From the NCBI RefSeq assembly GCF_004346685.1, contig NZ_SMCO01000004.1, positions 62,001 through 126,000 of the forward strand: a DNA stretch of 64,000 nt, read 5' to 3'. This document shows, piece by piece, positions 26,349-35,228 of this stretch. Position numbers and translations under genes: made by a program. The notes under the pieces are model-generated. The model worked only from the letters and a program-made list of their open reading frames with translations. It was not told the DNA's origin and did not search any database. The DNA is from Sulfurirhabdus autotrophica (GTDB lineage: Bacteria; Pseudomonadota; Gammaproteobacteria; Burkholderiales; SMCO01). Within the stretch, counting starts at the first letter, position 1. Every line of letters starts with the position of its first letter.

Positions 26349-27310
26349 GCGAGACCTTCTCCCCCGCCCGCATTAGCGTTGTCATGCCGTGCTATAACGC
26401 CGCCTCTTTTGTTGAGGAGGCCGTTAATTGCGTCATGAATCAGACCTATGGCAACGTGGAACTTATTGTCGTAGATGATGGATCGACCGATGGCAGTGTA
26501 GAAATTCTGCAACGGCTGGCTGACCTGCATTCACCGCGAATAACGTTGCTTTATCAGAATCGTATGGGACCTTACCCTGCGCGCAATCTTGGTTTGCAGC
26601 ATGCCAGCGGTGGTCTTATTGCTTTTCTTGATGCCGATGATTATTGGACGCTGGATGCACTGGAAAAATTGTTATCGGCTTTAAACAGCAGTCATGCCGA
26701 TCTTGTATATTGTGGCTGGCAAAATGTAGGTAAAGGTGCGCCCGGAACAAAACCCCATGTTCCTCCTGACTATAGTCAGATGGATACAGCGGCAGAGTTT
26801 TTGCGTTCATGCCCCTGGCCTATCCACGCAGCTTTAGTAAAACGTGAAGTCATTGATGCGATCAATGGGTTTTCCCAAAGGCGCTTTTCTGCCATGGACT
26901 ATGATTTATGGCTTCGGATTTATGCGTATACACAGAATATTGCGCTGGTACCTGAAGTGATGGCTTTTTATCGCTGGCATGATAAAGGGCAAATTTCCAA
27001 AACAAAATGGAAGCAGGTGCTGGATGCCTTGCAGGTAAGGCGTGATTTTGTGCAACAAAATCCTCAAAGAGTCGCCCATTTGCCTGCAAATAAAGTGTAT
27101 GAGCTATCTGATGGTTTTCTTTTGCGTGAAGCGTATAAGGCCTATTGGCAGCGTGATCTTATTGATGCGCAAAAACTATTTCGCCGAGCTTTGGTGCAGG
27201 GCATATGGAAAATGGGCGATCTGAAATATCTTATCCCTGCGCTTCTGCCGGGTGCGCTTTTTCAGTGGCTAGTCAGAACTGCTGATCATTTGAAAGAGAA
27301 GTTCACATGA
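26345..27310 (+). CDS. GT2 family glycosyltransferase
   Basis: A 321-residue inverting GT-A enzyme. ISVVMPCYNAASFVEEAVNC, VVDDGSTDGSVEIL and the metal-binding IAFLDADDYW near residue 96 are all present. A second acidic motif is in SAMDYDLWLRI. No membrane anchor is seen. Donor and acceptor are unknown. Translation is coupled to the GT4 gene upstream and to the deacetylase gene downstream by 4-nt ATGA overlaps. Confidence 0.85.
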   Translation: MSETFSPARISVVMPCYNAASFVEEAVNCVMNQTYGNVELIVVDDGSTDGSVEILQRLADLHSPRITLLYQNRMGPYPARNLGLQHASGGLIAFLDADDYWTLDALEKLLSALNSSHADLVYCGWQNVGKGAPGTKPHVPPDYSQMDTAAEFLRSCPWPIHAALVKREVIDAINGFSQRRFSAMDYDLWLRIYAYTQNIALVPEVMAFYRWHDKGQISKTKWKQVLDALQVRRDFVQQNPQRVAHLPANKVYELSDGFLLREAYKAYWQRDLIDAQKLFRRALVQGIWKMGDLKYLIPALLPGALFQWLVRTADHLKEKFT

Positions 27311-28101
27311 GTGCCGAGCGAGTGCCAGTGCTTATGTACCACCGAGTGGGTGATGCGCATAACGAGTGGGAACACAAATATTGCGTGAGCCCTCAGCGTT
27401 TTTCCGAGCACATACAGACCTTGGCAAGGGCTGGCTGGCAGGCAGTATCGATCAATGATTTTTTCGCTTGGCTGGATGGAACGGTGGAATTGCCTGACCA
27501 GTCTTTCCTGCTCACTTTTGATGATGGTTTCTTAGGCGTATATGAACACGCGGCACCCGTTTTGGCTGAACTTGGATGGCCTGCCACCGTATTTCTGGTC
27601 AGCCAGTTGATTGGTCAGCAAGATGCCTGGTGTGAATCGCATAACCCAAGCGGGGATACGTACCCCTTAATGGACGCATCGCATATTCAAGCGTTGCGTA
27701 TGCAAAAATTCAGCTTTCATTCACATACGCGCAACCATGCAGATTTACCTACTCTGGATGACACAGCACTGCATGATCAACTGGCCGGTGCACGCGAAGA
27801 TTTGCAAGCTTTGCTAAACGAGCCAGTAGATTATCTGGCTTATCCTTATGGGCGTTATGATGACCGCGTACTGCAAACGGTACGGAAAGCAGGTTATGGT
27901 GCGGCTTTTTCTGTACAACCAGGCTTCAATCGAAGGGATATTGATCGTTTTAGGTTGCGCAGGCTAGATGTGTTTGGCACGGATAGCGCTGCTGCATTGC
28001 GGCGAAAAATTACGCTGGGTAGCAATGATGGCAGCTTGAGCCATGCAGTTAAATATGCAGCGAACCGATTGTTAGCAAAAATTGGCAGACAACACCCCTG
28101 A
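27307..28101 (+). CDS. Polysaccharide deacetylase (NodB-like)
   Basis: A 264-residue protein. It has VPVLMYHRVGD at the N-terminus, the TFDDG metal/catalytic motif at 70-74, the HSHTRNHADL metal site and LAYPYGRYDDRV, all features of carbohydrate esterase family 4. The family removes N- or O-acetyl groups from sugars using a divalent metal. No signal peptide is visible, so it may act on a cytoplasmic lipid-linked intermediate, but an unrecognised export route cannot be excluded. It may create free amines that a sulfotransferase could use (inference). Confidence 0.85.
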   Translation: MSAERVPVLMYHRVGDAHNEWEHKYCVSPQRFSEHIQTLARAGWQAVSINDFFAWLDGTVELPDQSFLLTFDDGFLGVYEHAAPVLAELGWPATVFLVSQLIGQQDAWCESHNPSGDTYPLMDASHIQALRMQKFSFHSHTRNHADLPTLDDTALHDQLAGAREDLQALLNEPVDYLAYPYGRYDDRVLQTVRKAGYGAAFSVQPGFNRRDIDRFRLRRLDVFGTDSAAALRRKITLGSNDGSLSHAVKYAANRLLAKIGRQHP

Positions 28102-28125
28102 TACTTCATCATTATAACGATAACA

Positions 28126-29040
28126 ATGCCACCTTTTATAACCGTTGCCTTGTGCACTCATAATCACGTTGATCGAATAAAGCGAACGCTTGCTGATCTG
28201 GCTCAACTACAACCACCCGTAAAACCGTGGGAATTTCTTGTTATAGATAATGGTTGTGCCGATGGTACGTCGGAATTACTTGCTGAGATGGCGTGGCGGC
28301 CAGCAGGGGTGGCAGTGCGAGTTGTACGGGAAGAAAACCTGGGCCTCTCAAATGCCCGGAACCGTGCATTGCAGGAAGCGCATGGTGAATACTTGCTGTT
28401 CATGGATGATGATGAAACCCCTGACCCCGCCTGGTTGGTGGTCTATGAGCAGGCTATGCTTGAACACCAGCCAGATGCCCTGGGTGGCCGCATTGAAGTA
28501 TTGTTCGAAGACGGGGAGCGTCCTGACTGGCTCCAGGACGAACTGCTGGGCTTTCTGGGAAAACTGGATCATGGTGAAGCGAGATGGTTGACTGAACGAA
28601 CCACGCCAATCTTTGGGGGTAATTTTGCTTTTCGCCTTAGCGTGTTTGATCGTATTGGTAACTTTGACGCGCGACTGGGCCGCCAGGGGAGTGCCAACAA
28701 CGGTGGGGAAGATACGGAAATTTACCGCCGTCTTTTAGAACACGGTTGTCGCGTACGCTGGGTGCCTGGCGCAATTATTCAACATCGTATTCAGACGCCC
28801 AAATTGCGGCGGGACTACTTTCTTGATCTGCATTTCCGTCAAGGACGAATGGAAGGGGCTCGCAAACGGGGAAATCTTTCGCGTGTGCCGCCCAGGTATC
28901 TTGTTCCACAAATATTGCGGGCTTATGGTCAAGCAATTGCTTTGCGATTAAAAAAAGGATCTGCTCACTCCTTAAGACAGGAAATGAATGCAGCCTATTT
29001 TACAGGTTATGTAGTGGGCTGGATGAAGGACCCTATATGA
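28126..29040 (+). CDS. GT2 family glycosyltransferase
   Basis: A 304-residue enzyme. ITVALCTHNHVDRIKRTL, VIDNGCADGTSELL, NLGLSNARNRAL and the metal site LLFMDDDETPDP near residue 94 define a GT2 protein. The second acidic motif NGGEDTEIYRRLLEHG is intact. The first half is similar in style to the GT2 part of the fusion at 30835. The ATG at 28126 is 24 nt after the deacetylase stop and lacks a strong Shine-Dalgarno sequence. It overlaps the next gene by 4 nt. Confidence 0.8.
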   Translation: MPPFITVALCTHNHVDRIKRTLADLAQLQPPVKPWEFLVIDNGCADGTSELLAEMAWRPAGVAVRVVREENLGLSNARNRALQEAHGEYLLFMDDDETPDPAWLVVYEQAMLEHQPDALGGRIEVLFEDGERPDWLQDELLGFLGKLDHGEARWLTERTTPIFGGNFAFRLSVFDRIGNFDARLGRQGSANNGGEDTEIYRRLLEHGCRVRWVPGAIIQHRIQTPKLRRDYFLDLHFRQGRMEGARKRGNLSRVPPRYLVPQILRAYGQAIALRLKKGSAHSLRQEMNAAYFTGYVVGWMKDPI

Positions 29041-29882
29041 TTAGACTGGCAATACGTTTTGACGATCCTTCAGCCACTTCAAATCGCGCGTTGGAGCAAG
29101 GTATTTTCGCTGCGGCAAAAGCAGCAGGTATGCCAATAACTGTTGGGGTTATCCCTTTTCGTCGAAGGGCAGAAGAGTTGATTTCCCTGACCCGAGATCG
29201 CGCTACCCACCTGATTGACGCGCAGAATGCAGGGACAATTGAAGTGGCCCTGCATGGATATTGTCATGAAACAGTACGGGGTGAACAGCAGCCGCCCAGT
29301 GAATTCATGGGGTTGGATGTTGCTACTCAAATTGAACGGATAGGCGAAGGCCGTGATCTGCTGGAGGCGACTTTCGGCTGCCTTGTCAAAGGTTTTGTAC
29401 CGCCATGGAATACGTTTGATCAGGCCACTGTTCAAGCACTAGCCAAGCTTGAATTCCGTTATATCTCTGCAGGAATGGACTTGCCCGTTGGTTGTGATTC
29501 CGGTTTGGCTTATTTACCCCGTACCTGCCAAATCGCGTCACTTGCCAAAACGATTAACGAGTTAGAAAAATTTGCGGAGTTTGATCCGGTGGTCATAGCG
29601 GTCATGCATCATTATGACTTTGTGGAAAGCGGCATTGCTAATGCACCAACTGACCTGGAACGTTTCGGGCATATTCTTCAAACGTTGACGCAGGATAAGC
29701 GTATACAAGTTACGACCATTTCAGCACTTTGTAATGACCCAGTGGCATCTTACGCGAACAGGCAGAAGCAAACCGCCTGGGCCAGGTTGCCCGGTAAAAT
29801 TCAGTGCCACCTCCCTGAAGATGCTTTGTTGAGTCAGGGCTGGCCTCTTATGTTTTTAAAATCTATTTTTCGTCTCATATGA
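29037..29882 (+). CDS. DUF2334-like deacetylase-fold protein
   Basis: A 281-residue protein with the layout of the DUF2334 branch of the polysaccharide deacetylase superfamily: IRFDDPSA at 6-13 in place of TFDDG, EVALHGYCHE as the histidine metal site, KGFVPPWNTFD and IAVMHHYDF. The superfamily hydrolyses N-acetyl or other acyl groups from glycans. There is no obvious signal peptide. Its neighbours are a GT2 gene (4-nt overlap) and a sulfotransferase (4-nt overlap), so deacetylation followed by sulfation is a reasonable but unproven sequence of events. Confidence 0.75.
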   Translation: MIRLAIRFDDPSATSNRALEQGIFAAAKAAGMPITVGVIPFRRRAEELISLTRDRATHLIDAQNAGTIEVALHGYCHETVRGEQQPPSEFMGLDVATQIERIGEGRDLLEATFGCLVKGFVPPWNTFDQATVQALAKLEFRYISAGMDLPVGCDSGLAYLPRTCQIASLAKTINELEKFAEFDPVVIAVMHHYDFVESGIANAPTDLERFGHILQTLTQDKRIQVTTISALCNDPVASYANRQKQTAWARLPGKIQCHLPEDALLSQGWPLMFLKSIFRLI

Positions 29883-30859
29883 ACATGCAACGCGCCCCCA
29901 AAGGACCTGTATTTATTGTTGGCGCCCCCCGCTCCGGCACTACCCTTCTGCAGTATATGTTGCGCTCACACCCGGCACTATCCCTGCCCACGGGAGAGTC
30001 ACACTTTTTTATCCCGCTGTACCGGCATGCTTCACAATTCGGTGATTTGTCCCTACCTGAAAATGTAGAACAGGTTTTAAATGTGATGGAAGCTCAAAGT
30101 GCGGAGTTTCTACATACTGACATGCATGGCCTCAAGTTTAATGTGGAAAACCTGGCACGAGATTTCGTAGCAGAAGGTCGCCAGAGTGTGCGTGATATTA
30201 TTTCTGGGCTATTTGAGAAAAATGCAGCGGGTGAAGGTAAACCGCGATGGTGCGACAAGACACCGTATTACGTTATGCATATTCCCAAGTTGCTGGAGTG
30301 GTGGCCGGATGCGCAGATTATTCATATTGTGCGCGATGGCCGTGATGTGGCCCTTTCCATGTTTGCCCGGCGGCATGACTTCCGTGTTTACAACACTTAT
30401 CTTGCAGCAAAGCAGTGGGAACAGTATGTCGATAACGGCCATATGTCCGGCCAGCAAGTACCCGAGGGGCAATATATGGAATTGCGCTATGAGGATATGA
30501 TCAGTGATCAGAAAGCAGCGCTCCAGAAAATTTGTGGTTTTCTCGGAGAGGCTTATTCTGATGATTTGCTGGAATACAAAAAATCAGGGACTGCCGGTAA
30601 AACGCCCTTATTGCAAAAGCCCATTCAGAAAGATAATCAGGATAAGTGGAAATGTGAAATGACACCCTGGCAGATTCGCGTGTTCGAATCTGCCGCAGCG
30701 GCCACTCTGAAAAATTTCGGCTATACCCTGACGACATCAGCCCACCGCTTGCCATTAGTCTTGCGGGTATATTATCGCTGGCAAAATGCATTAAGCACGG
30801 CTTGGTATCGTAAGTTTGGCCCAAAGAAAAAACCATGGTCTCCACACTCACCGTCCTGA
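29879..30859 (+). CDS. PAPS-dependent sulfotransferase
   Basis: A 326-residue protein with both PAPS-binding signatures: the 5'-phosphosulfate loop VGAPRSGTT at 14-22 and the 3'-phosphate motif IVRDGRDVALS at 150-160. KPRWCDKTPYYV, between them, is also typical of the bacterial sulfotransferase family. It transfers sulfate from PAPS to a hydroxyl or amine; the acceptor is probably a sugar in this locus, though other acceptors are possible. It overlaps the genes before (4 nt) and after (25 nt). PAPS could come from the Sat-CysC protein encoded at 3700-5418. Confidence 0.85.
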   Translation: MNMQRAPKGPVFIVGAPRSGTTLLQYMLRSHPALSLPTGESHFFIPLYRHASQFGDLSLPENVEQVLNVMEAQSAEFLHTDMHGLKFNVENLARDFVAEGRQSVRDIISGLFEKNAAGEGKPRWCDKTPYYVMHIPKLLEWWPDAQIIHIVRDGRDVALSMFARRHDFRVYNTYLAAKQWEQYVDNGHMSGQQVPEGQYMELRYEDMISDQKAALQKICGFLGEAYSDDLLEYKKSGTAGKTPLLQKPIQKDNQDKWKCEMTPWQIRVFESAAAATLKNFGYTLTTSAHRLPLVLRVYYRWQNALSTAWYRKFGPKKKPWSPHSPS

Positions 30860-33800
30860 TTTGTACCCACAATCGAGCGCTGCTGCTGAGACGTGTGCTG
30901 CAATCGATCAACCTGGCAATGCGCCCGGAGAAATGGCAAATACGCATTCTGGTGGGTGTAAACAATTGTAGCGATGAGACAGTCGAAAGCCTTCAACAAT
31001 ATCAGCAAGATGCCGAGCAGCAGGGCTGGTTACCGCTGACCTGGTTTGAGGAACCTGTTCCCGGTAAATCCCACGCGCTCAACCATGCAATTCGCCTGTT
31101 GAGCGATGATGCAGTCGCGTTGGTGGATGACGATCATCGCGTAGATCACGAATTTCTGGTGGAAATATGCAAGGCTCTGGAAACTTATCCAGAAGCCACG
31201 ATGTTTTGCGGACGCATTTTGCCAGATTGGGATGGCACCGAACCCGCCTGGGTCTATGACACAGGCCCCTACCGGATCTATCCACTCCCGGTGCCGCGTT
31301 ATGATCAGGGAATGGTGCATAGGTTGGTCACCGTAGAACATGGGCCGTTACCGGGTGGTGGAAACTTGTTTTTGCGATCAGGGGTATTTGAACGTGTAGG
31401 TGGTTTTTCTACAGAACTAGGTCCGCGGGGACACGACCTCGGGGGTGGTGAGGATAGCGAGTTTGTACTCACTGCGTTGCAGAAAGGCGAACAACTTCAA
31501 TATGTACCAGAAGTGTTGCAGCATCACTACGTAGATGCCGAGCGACTTAAGTTCAGTTATTTGATACGCAAGAGTTACCAGCGGTCTCGTTCAGTAGCCC
31601 GTGTCCATCATCAGGAAAAACAAGTGCCACGCTATATCTGGCGTAAACTGGCAGAGTATGTAGCACATGCCGTATTCTCATTTTCCTGGCCCAAAGCCCG
31701 CTTTTATCTTATGCGTACTGCCGCAACGCTCGGCGAATTGCAGGGAATGCGTGAAAAAGTGCAGGAGCTTTCCCCCCTTCGCAACAAGCATTTAACGGAC
31801 CGAATTGGGGCTGGATTTTGGGCACTACTCACAATAGCGGGAGTGATTAGCGCCGGTATTTCAGTGCGTTTCTTTCCGACGATATTATTTCAGCAAGTGA
31901 TTGAAGGCGCACTGGCTACATTGAGTAATGCACTAGCCATAACGCTCCTGATCAGCGCAAAAGCACTCCGCGATTTTTCTCAAACCGGCCCGCAAATTCA
32001 AGCCGAAATCCGTCATCATTATCGATGGTATACCTTGGCCGCCTTTGCAAGGCTGGTGGGCTGGACACTCTTGCTGCTTATCCTTATGGGAGCAGTAGGA
32101 ACAGTTATATATGCGGCGATGGCAGCAGTTTCAGGCCTCAATTATACGTTTACAGGTGCATTTGTAGCCGCGTTTATGGGTGTTGCGTTGATTACAAGCT
32201 GGCAGTTTTGTCGCCAGCTTTTTTACATTCCTGCCAGTCTGGTTTCATCCATGCATTACCGTATGAGCCGGCTTTATCCTTTATGGGGAATGCTTAATGC
32301 TTCACGGTTACACCTGTTTGGCGGATCCATCGCTTTCTTGGTTTTTTTACTGTTTGGATTTGCCAGTTTACGGCTTGCCCAGATGGGAGCGCTCGCACCA
32401 CTAACCGCACTATGGGGAGGCTTTGCCGCTTTGGTTGGACTGGCTGGGTGGGCAAATGCTGCAACTACACCCACACCAGTCAAATCGAAGCGCAGTGATA
32501 CGCGACCCAATATCCTGATGTTGGGTTCGGATACGCTTCGGGCTGATCGCCTGGGGGTTGCTGGATATCGTCGCCAATTGACACCCAAGTTAGATCAAAT
32601 GGCCAAAAGTGCGACGCAATTCACGCAATGCTACGTTCCTTGCGCACGTACCGCACCCAGTTTAATATCCCTGTTTTCGGGCACCTGGCCCCACCGGCAT
32701 GGTATCAGAGACAATTTTGTAGCAGACGCTGAAACCCGTTTGTCAGTGCCTTGTCTTCCACAAATTCTAGCAGATGCAGGCTATGCCACCGTTGCCGTCA
32801 GTGATTGGTGTGGTGCTGATCTGGGTAAGTTTTCGTTAGGATTTCAGAAAGTTGATGCGCCAGAAGACCAATGGAACATCAAATATCTGATACGTCAGGG
32901 TCCAAAGGATTTAAGACTGTTTTTGTCACTTTTCACCCACAATCGTTTTGGTAAATATTTTTTACCGGAACAGTATTATTTAGCGGGTGTGCCACTAACC
33001 ACACAAGCAGGTCGTGATGCTCGTGCCCGGTTGTCTAGTCTGGCCGGGACAGATCAGCCGTTCTTGCTCAATGTGTTTTTGTCAGCCACACATCCCCCCT
33101 TCGGCTCTGAATTCCCTTACTATGCACGCTTCTCAGACCCTAAATATTCCGGCGAATCAAAATTCGTCATGGCGCGGCTAACGGACCCGCAGGAAATTAT
33201 TCGTCGCCAGGGCGATGGCAGAAAAGAGTTTGACCTCGACCAAATAATTGATCTTTATGATGGTTGTGTTCAAAGTTTTGATGATGAAGCGGGGCGAATT
33301 CTTGACCACCTGGAAGCGTGCGGGCTCGCTGAAAATACGATTGTGGTGGTATACAGCGACCATGGTATGGAATTCTTTGAGCATGAAACCTGGGGTCAAG
33401 GCAATAGCGCGGTAGGTGATTTTTCGGCCCGTATACCACTGATTATTCGTGACCCGCGAACCCAGGGTAGCGGCGTACAGCAACAAACTGTGCGTAGTGT
33501 GGATATCGCACCAACGCTGCTGGAGCTGGCTGGCCTTAAAAGTCCCATTGTTATGGATGGCATTTCTCTGGCAAGTCTGGTTAGAGGAGAAAATCTGGAT
33601 CTGGATTTGGCAGCCTTCAATGAAACCGGCATCTGGCTAACTGATTTGCCGGGCATGCCGGAAGATCATTTGCGTTATCCCAATTTATTGGAGCTACTGG
33701 AAGTACCAGATAAAAGCAGCGGCACCTTGGCAATCAAACCCGAATACCATGACATAGTGTTTGAAGCTAAAGACAGGATGGTTCGACTAGGACCCTGGAA

Positions 33801-34008
33801 ATTAGTCTATCAGCCACTTGAGTCCAGGGTTTTGTTGCGCTTATTTGATTTGGAAAATGATCCGGGATGCTTGCGAGACGTGTCAAAACAGTTTCCAGAA
33901 ATATGTGAGTCTCTCATGCTTCGGTTGTCAGAATGGATGAAAGGGGAAAATGAGGGGCAAGTATCTCGGAGCCAGAGGCAGAAGGTTAGCTTATTAAGCG
34001 CTAGATAA
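30835..34008 (+). CDS. GT2 glycosyltransferase-membrane-sulfatase-like fusion protein
   Basis: A 1057-residue fusion. Residues 1-310 are a GT2 domain (VLICTHNRALLLRRVLQS; VALVDDDHR near 95-101; GGGEDSEFVLT). About 325-545 contains six or so membrane helices. From 558 it is an alkaline-phosphatase/sulfatase superfamily domain: PNILMLGSDTLRADR with metal-binding Asp566, and VVVYSDHGMEFFEH. In classical sulfatases the nucleophile is a Cys or Ser turned into formylglycine (C/S-x-P-x-R). Here the aligned segment is RTAPSLISLFSG, putting Thr606 at that place, as in phosphotransferases such as LtaS and EptA. So it may transfer a phospho-group or hydrolyse a different ester rather than act as a formylglycine sulfatase. 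The start overlaps the sulfotransferase by 25 nt. Confidence 0.8.
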   Translation: MVSTLTVLICTHNRALLLRRVLQSINLAMRPEKWQIRILVGVNNCSDETVESLQQYQQDAEQQGWLPLTWFEEPVPGKSHALNHAIRLLSDDAVALVDDDHRVDHEFLVEICKALETYPEATMFCGRILPDWDGTEPAWVYDTGPYRIYPLPVPRYDQGMVHRLVTVEHGPLPGGGNLFLRSGVFERVGGFSTELGPRGHDLGGGEDSEFVLTALQKGEQLQYVPEVLQHHYVDAERLKFSYLIRKSYQRSRSVARVHHQEKQVPRYIWRKLAEYVAHAVFSFSWPKARFYLMRTAATLGELQGMREKVQELSPLRNKHLTDRIGAGFWALLTIAGVISAGISVRFFPTILFQQVIEGALATLSNALAITLLISAKALRDFSQTGPQIQAEIRHHYRWYTLAAFARLVGWTLLLLILMGAVGTVIYAAMAAVSGLNYTFTGAFVAAFMGVALITSWQFCRQLFYIPASLVSSMHYRMSRLYPLWGMLNASRLHLFGGSIAFLVFLLFGFASLRLAQMGALAPLTALWGGFAALVGLAGWANAATTPTPVKSKRSDTRPNILMLGSDTLRADRLGVAGYRRQLTPKLDQMAKSATQFTQCYVPCARTAPSLISLFSGTWPHRHGIRDNFVADAETRLSVPCLPQILADAGYATVAVSDWCGADLGKFSLGFQKVDAPEDQWNIKYLIRQGPKDLRLFLSLFTHNRFGKYFLPEQYYLAGVPLTTQAGRDARARLSSLAGTDQPFLLNVFLSATHPPFGSEFPYYARFSDPKYSGESKFVMARLTDPQEIIRRQGDGRKEFDLDQIIDLYDGCVQSFDDEAGRILDHLEACGLAENTIVVVYSDHGMEFFEHETWGQGNSAVGDFSARIPLIIRDPRTQGSGVQQQTVRSVDIAPTLLELAGLKSPIVMDGISLASLVRGENLDLDLAAFNETGIWLTDLPGMPEDHLRYPNLLELLEVPDKSSGTLAIKPEYHDIVFEAKDRMVRLGPWKLVYQPLESRVLLRLFDLENDPGCLRDVSKQFPEICESLMLRLSEWMKGENEGQVSRSQRQKVSLLSAR

Positions 34009-34055
34009 AAGTTTGGTTATTGTGAAAATGTCCCTGCAACCTTATTTTAGAAAAT

Positions 34056-34083
34056 TCAACCAATCAATATTCTGATTGGTTGA
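34056..34083. terminator. AT-rich hairpin between the fusion gene and the PEP-CTERM gene
   Basis: An 11-bp perfect stem (TCAACCAATCA paired with TGATTGGTTGA) and a 6-nt loop lie between two convergent genes ending at 34008 and 34131. No T-run follows on either strand, so termination is likely but not certain. Confidence 0.45.
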
Positions 34084-34130
34084 TATCAAGCACAGCTATG
34101 AATAGGATTTAACATGCATCGATTGTGTAA

Positions 34131-34979
34131 CTATTTAATCTGTTTCCAGCGTGATATTTGACCAAACAAGCTTATCAAGCCTACGAGCAGGAGGATACTA
34201 CTACTGGGCTCGAGTATAGGGGTGATTTGAACTACTTTACTATAGGTTCCTCCGTTAAATGTTATGAAGCCGCCTCCAGCAGCAACGGGGCCAACTTTGA
34301 TCCCTCCGCCCCCCACTGTTGTTCCCCCTTTTGTTACCGTATATGTATCGTTAGCGATCTTCCCATCCGTCGTGATTTCCACGTCTAAACCGTCAACGGT
34401 CCACCACGAAAAGGGATTGTACCAGTGACTGCTCGAAATTTCCTTATATGTTATCTTGGAAGTTGGGTCTGTGAAGGTTCCTGAATCCCAAGATGGGTTG
34501 CCCACAGTGTCGGAGGTATAAGTTATTAGTGTTCCCCCAATTGATAAGCTGTCACTAACTTGAAAATCGGTGGATGAAATCCACTGGGAAATACCTTCCA
34601 TCGTCCATGATTGCCCGTCATAGCTCCCAGTTCCCACCCAACTCGTTGAATGGTTGGTCGAATCGTATGCTCCTGATGCGGACAAAAATAAGCTTAATCC
34701 ATTGTAATTTGATCCGGAAACCGTCCAAACGAAACCACTTTCATCGATGTTACCCACTGCAGTTAGTGACGGATACGATGGATCTACACCATACTTGTAT
34801 CCTAACACCCCAATTGCGGTGTCAAAGGATAAAAATGCTGGAAGCGTGTTTTCTAAGACAGGAGTTATCGGACCTGCTATTGAGATGCTAACGTGGGCCA
34901 CAAAAATGACAACACTAAGGGTTAATTGCATGGCCCAACGAAATAAAAAATCATTTAGAAGTGTAAATATTGAACTCAT
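34131..34979 (-). CDS. PEP-CTERM-like exported protein with LEP variant motif
   Basis: A 282-residue protein with an N-terminal signal/hydrophobic segment (about 15-36, ending SIAG), a Gly/Ser/Thr-rich secreted region and a C-terminal sorting tail LEPSSSILLLVGLISLFGQ followed by RWKQIK. The first Pro of the usual PEP motif is Leu, which exosortase clients tolerate at this position to some degree. The mature region is of no known family. It is unusually AT-rich and lies between the large fusion gene and a partial copy of its sulfatase domain. A sigma54-like box and upstream element precede it on the minus strand. Confidence 0.75.
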   Translation of the reverse strand: MSSIFTLLNDFLFRWAMQLTLSVVIFVAHVSISIAGPITPVLENTLPAFLSFDTAIGVLGYKYGVDPSYPSLTAVGNIDESGFVWTVSGSNYNGLSLFLSASGAYDSTNHSTSWVGTGSYDGQSWTMEGISQWISSTDFQVSDSLSIGGTLITYTSDTVGNPSWDSGTFTDPTSKITYKEISSSHWYNPFSWWTVDGLDVEITTDGKIANDTYTVTKGGTTVGGGGIKVGPVAAGGGFITFNGGTYSKVVQITPILEPSSSILLLVGLISLFGQISRWKQIK

Positions 34980-35063
34980 GATATTGACCCCTATTAATAA
35001 TTGAGAAAATTAAATAATGGTTGTTGGGTAATCAACCATATGTAAGTTAAGACTAGAATGTAT

Positions 35064-35080
35064 AAACAAATTTTGTTCCA
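35064..35080 (-). promoter_or_regulatory. Putative sigma54-type promoter, weak -12 box
   Basis: On the minus strand TGGAACAAAATTTGTTT has the GG-N10 layout but GT instead of GC at the -12 position. It differs from the site at 11104-11120 only by transitions over the 23 bases TGGAA..TATAYAT. It lies about 85 nt upstream of the start at 34979. Confidence 0.4.
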
Positions 35081-35140
35081 TATAGTATAGCTAGATAATT
35101 TATAGGGATATTTTTCTGTTAAACATTTCCAAAGATGGTT

Positions 35141-35160
35141 AAGTGTAAATTTTAGCGGTT
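35141..35160 (-). promoter_or_regulatory. Putative upstream activator site
   Basis: On the minus strand AACCGCTAAAATTTACACTT shares 14 of 20 positions with the element at 11171-11190, including the identical TTTACACTT end. It is 60 nt from the sigma54-like box, against 50 nt at the other gene: a difference of one helical turn. Confidence 0.35.
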
Positions 35161-35228
35161 TTGAGGTAGCGAGAAGCTATGGTAAGCCACATGTGATCTT
35201 GCCGAATTCTTATTATCCTAAGGATAGC

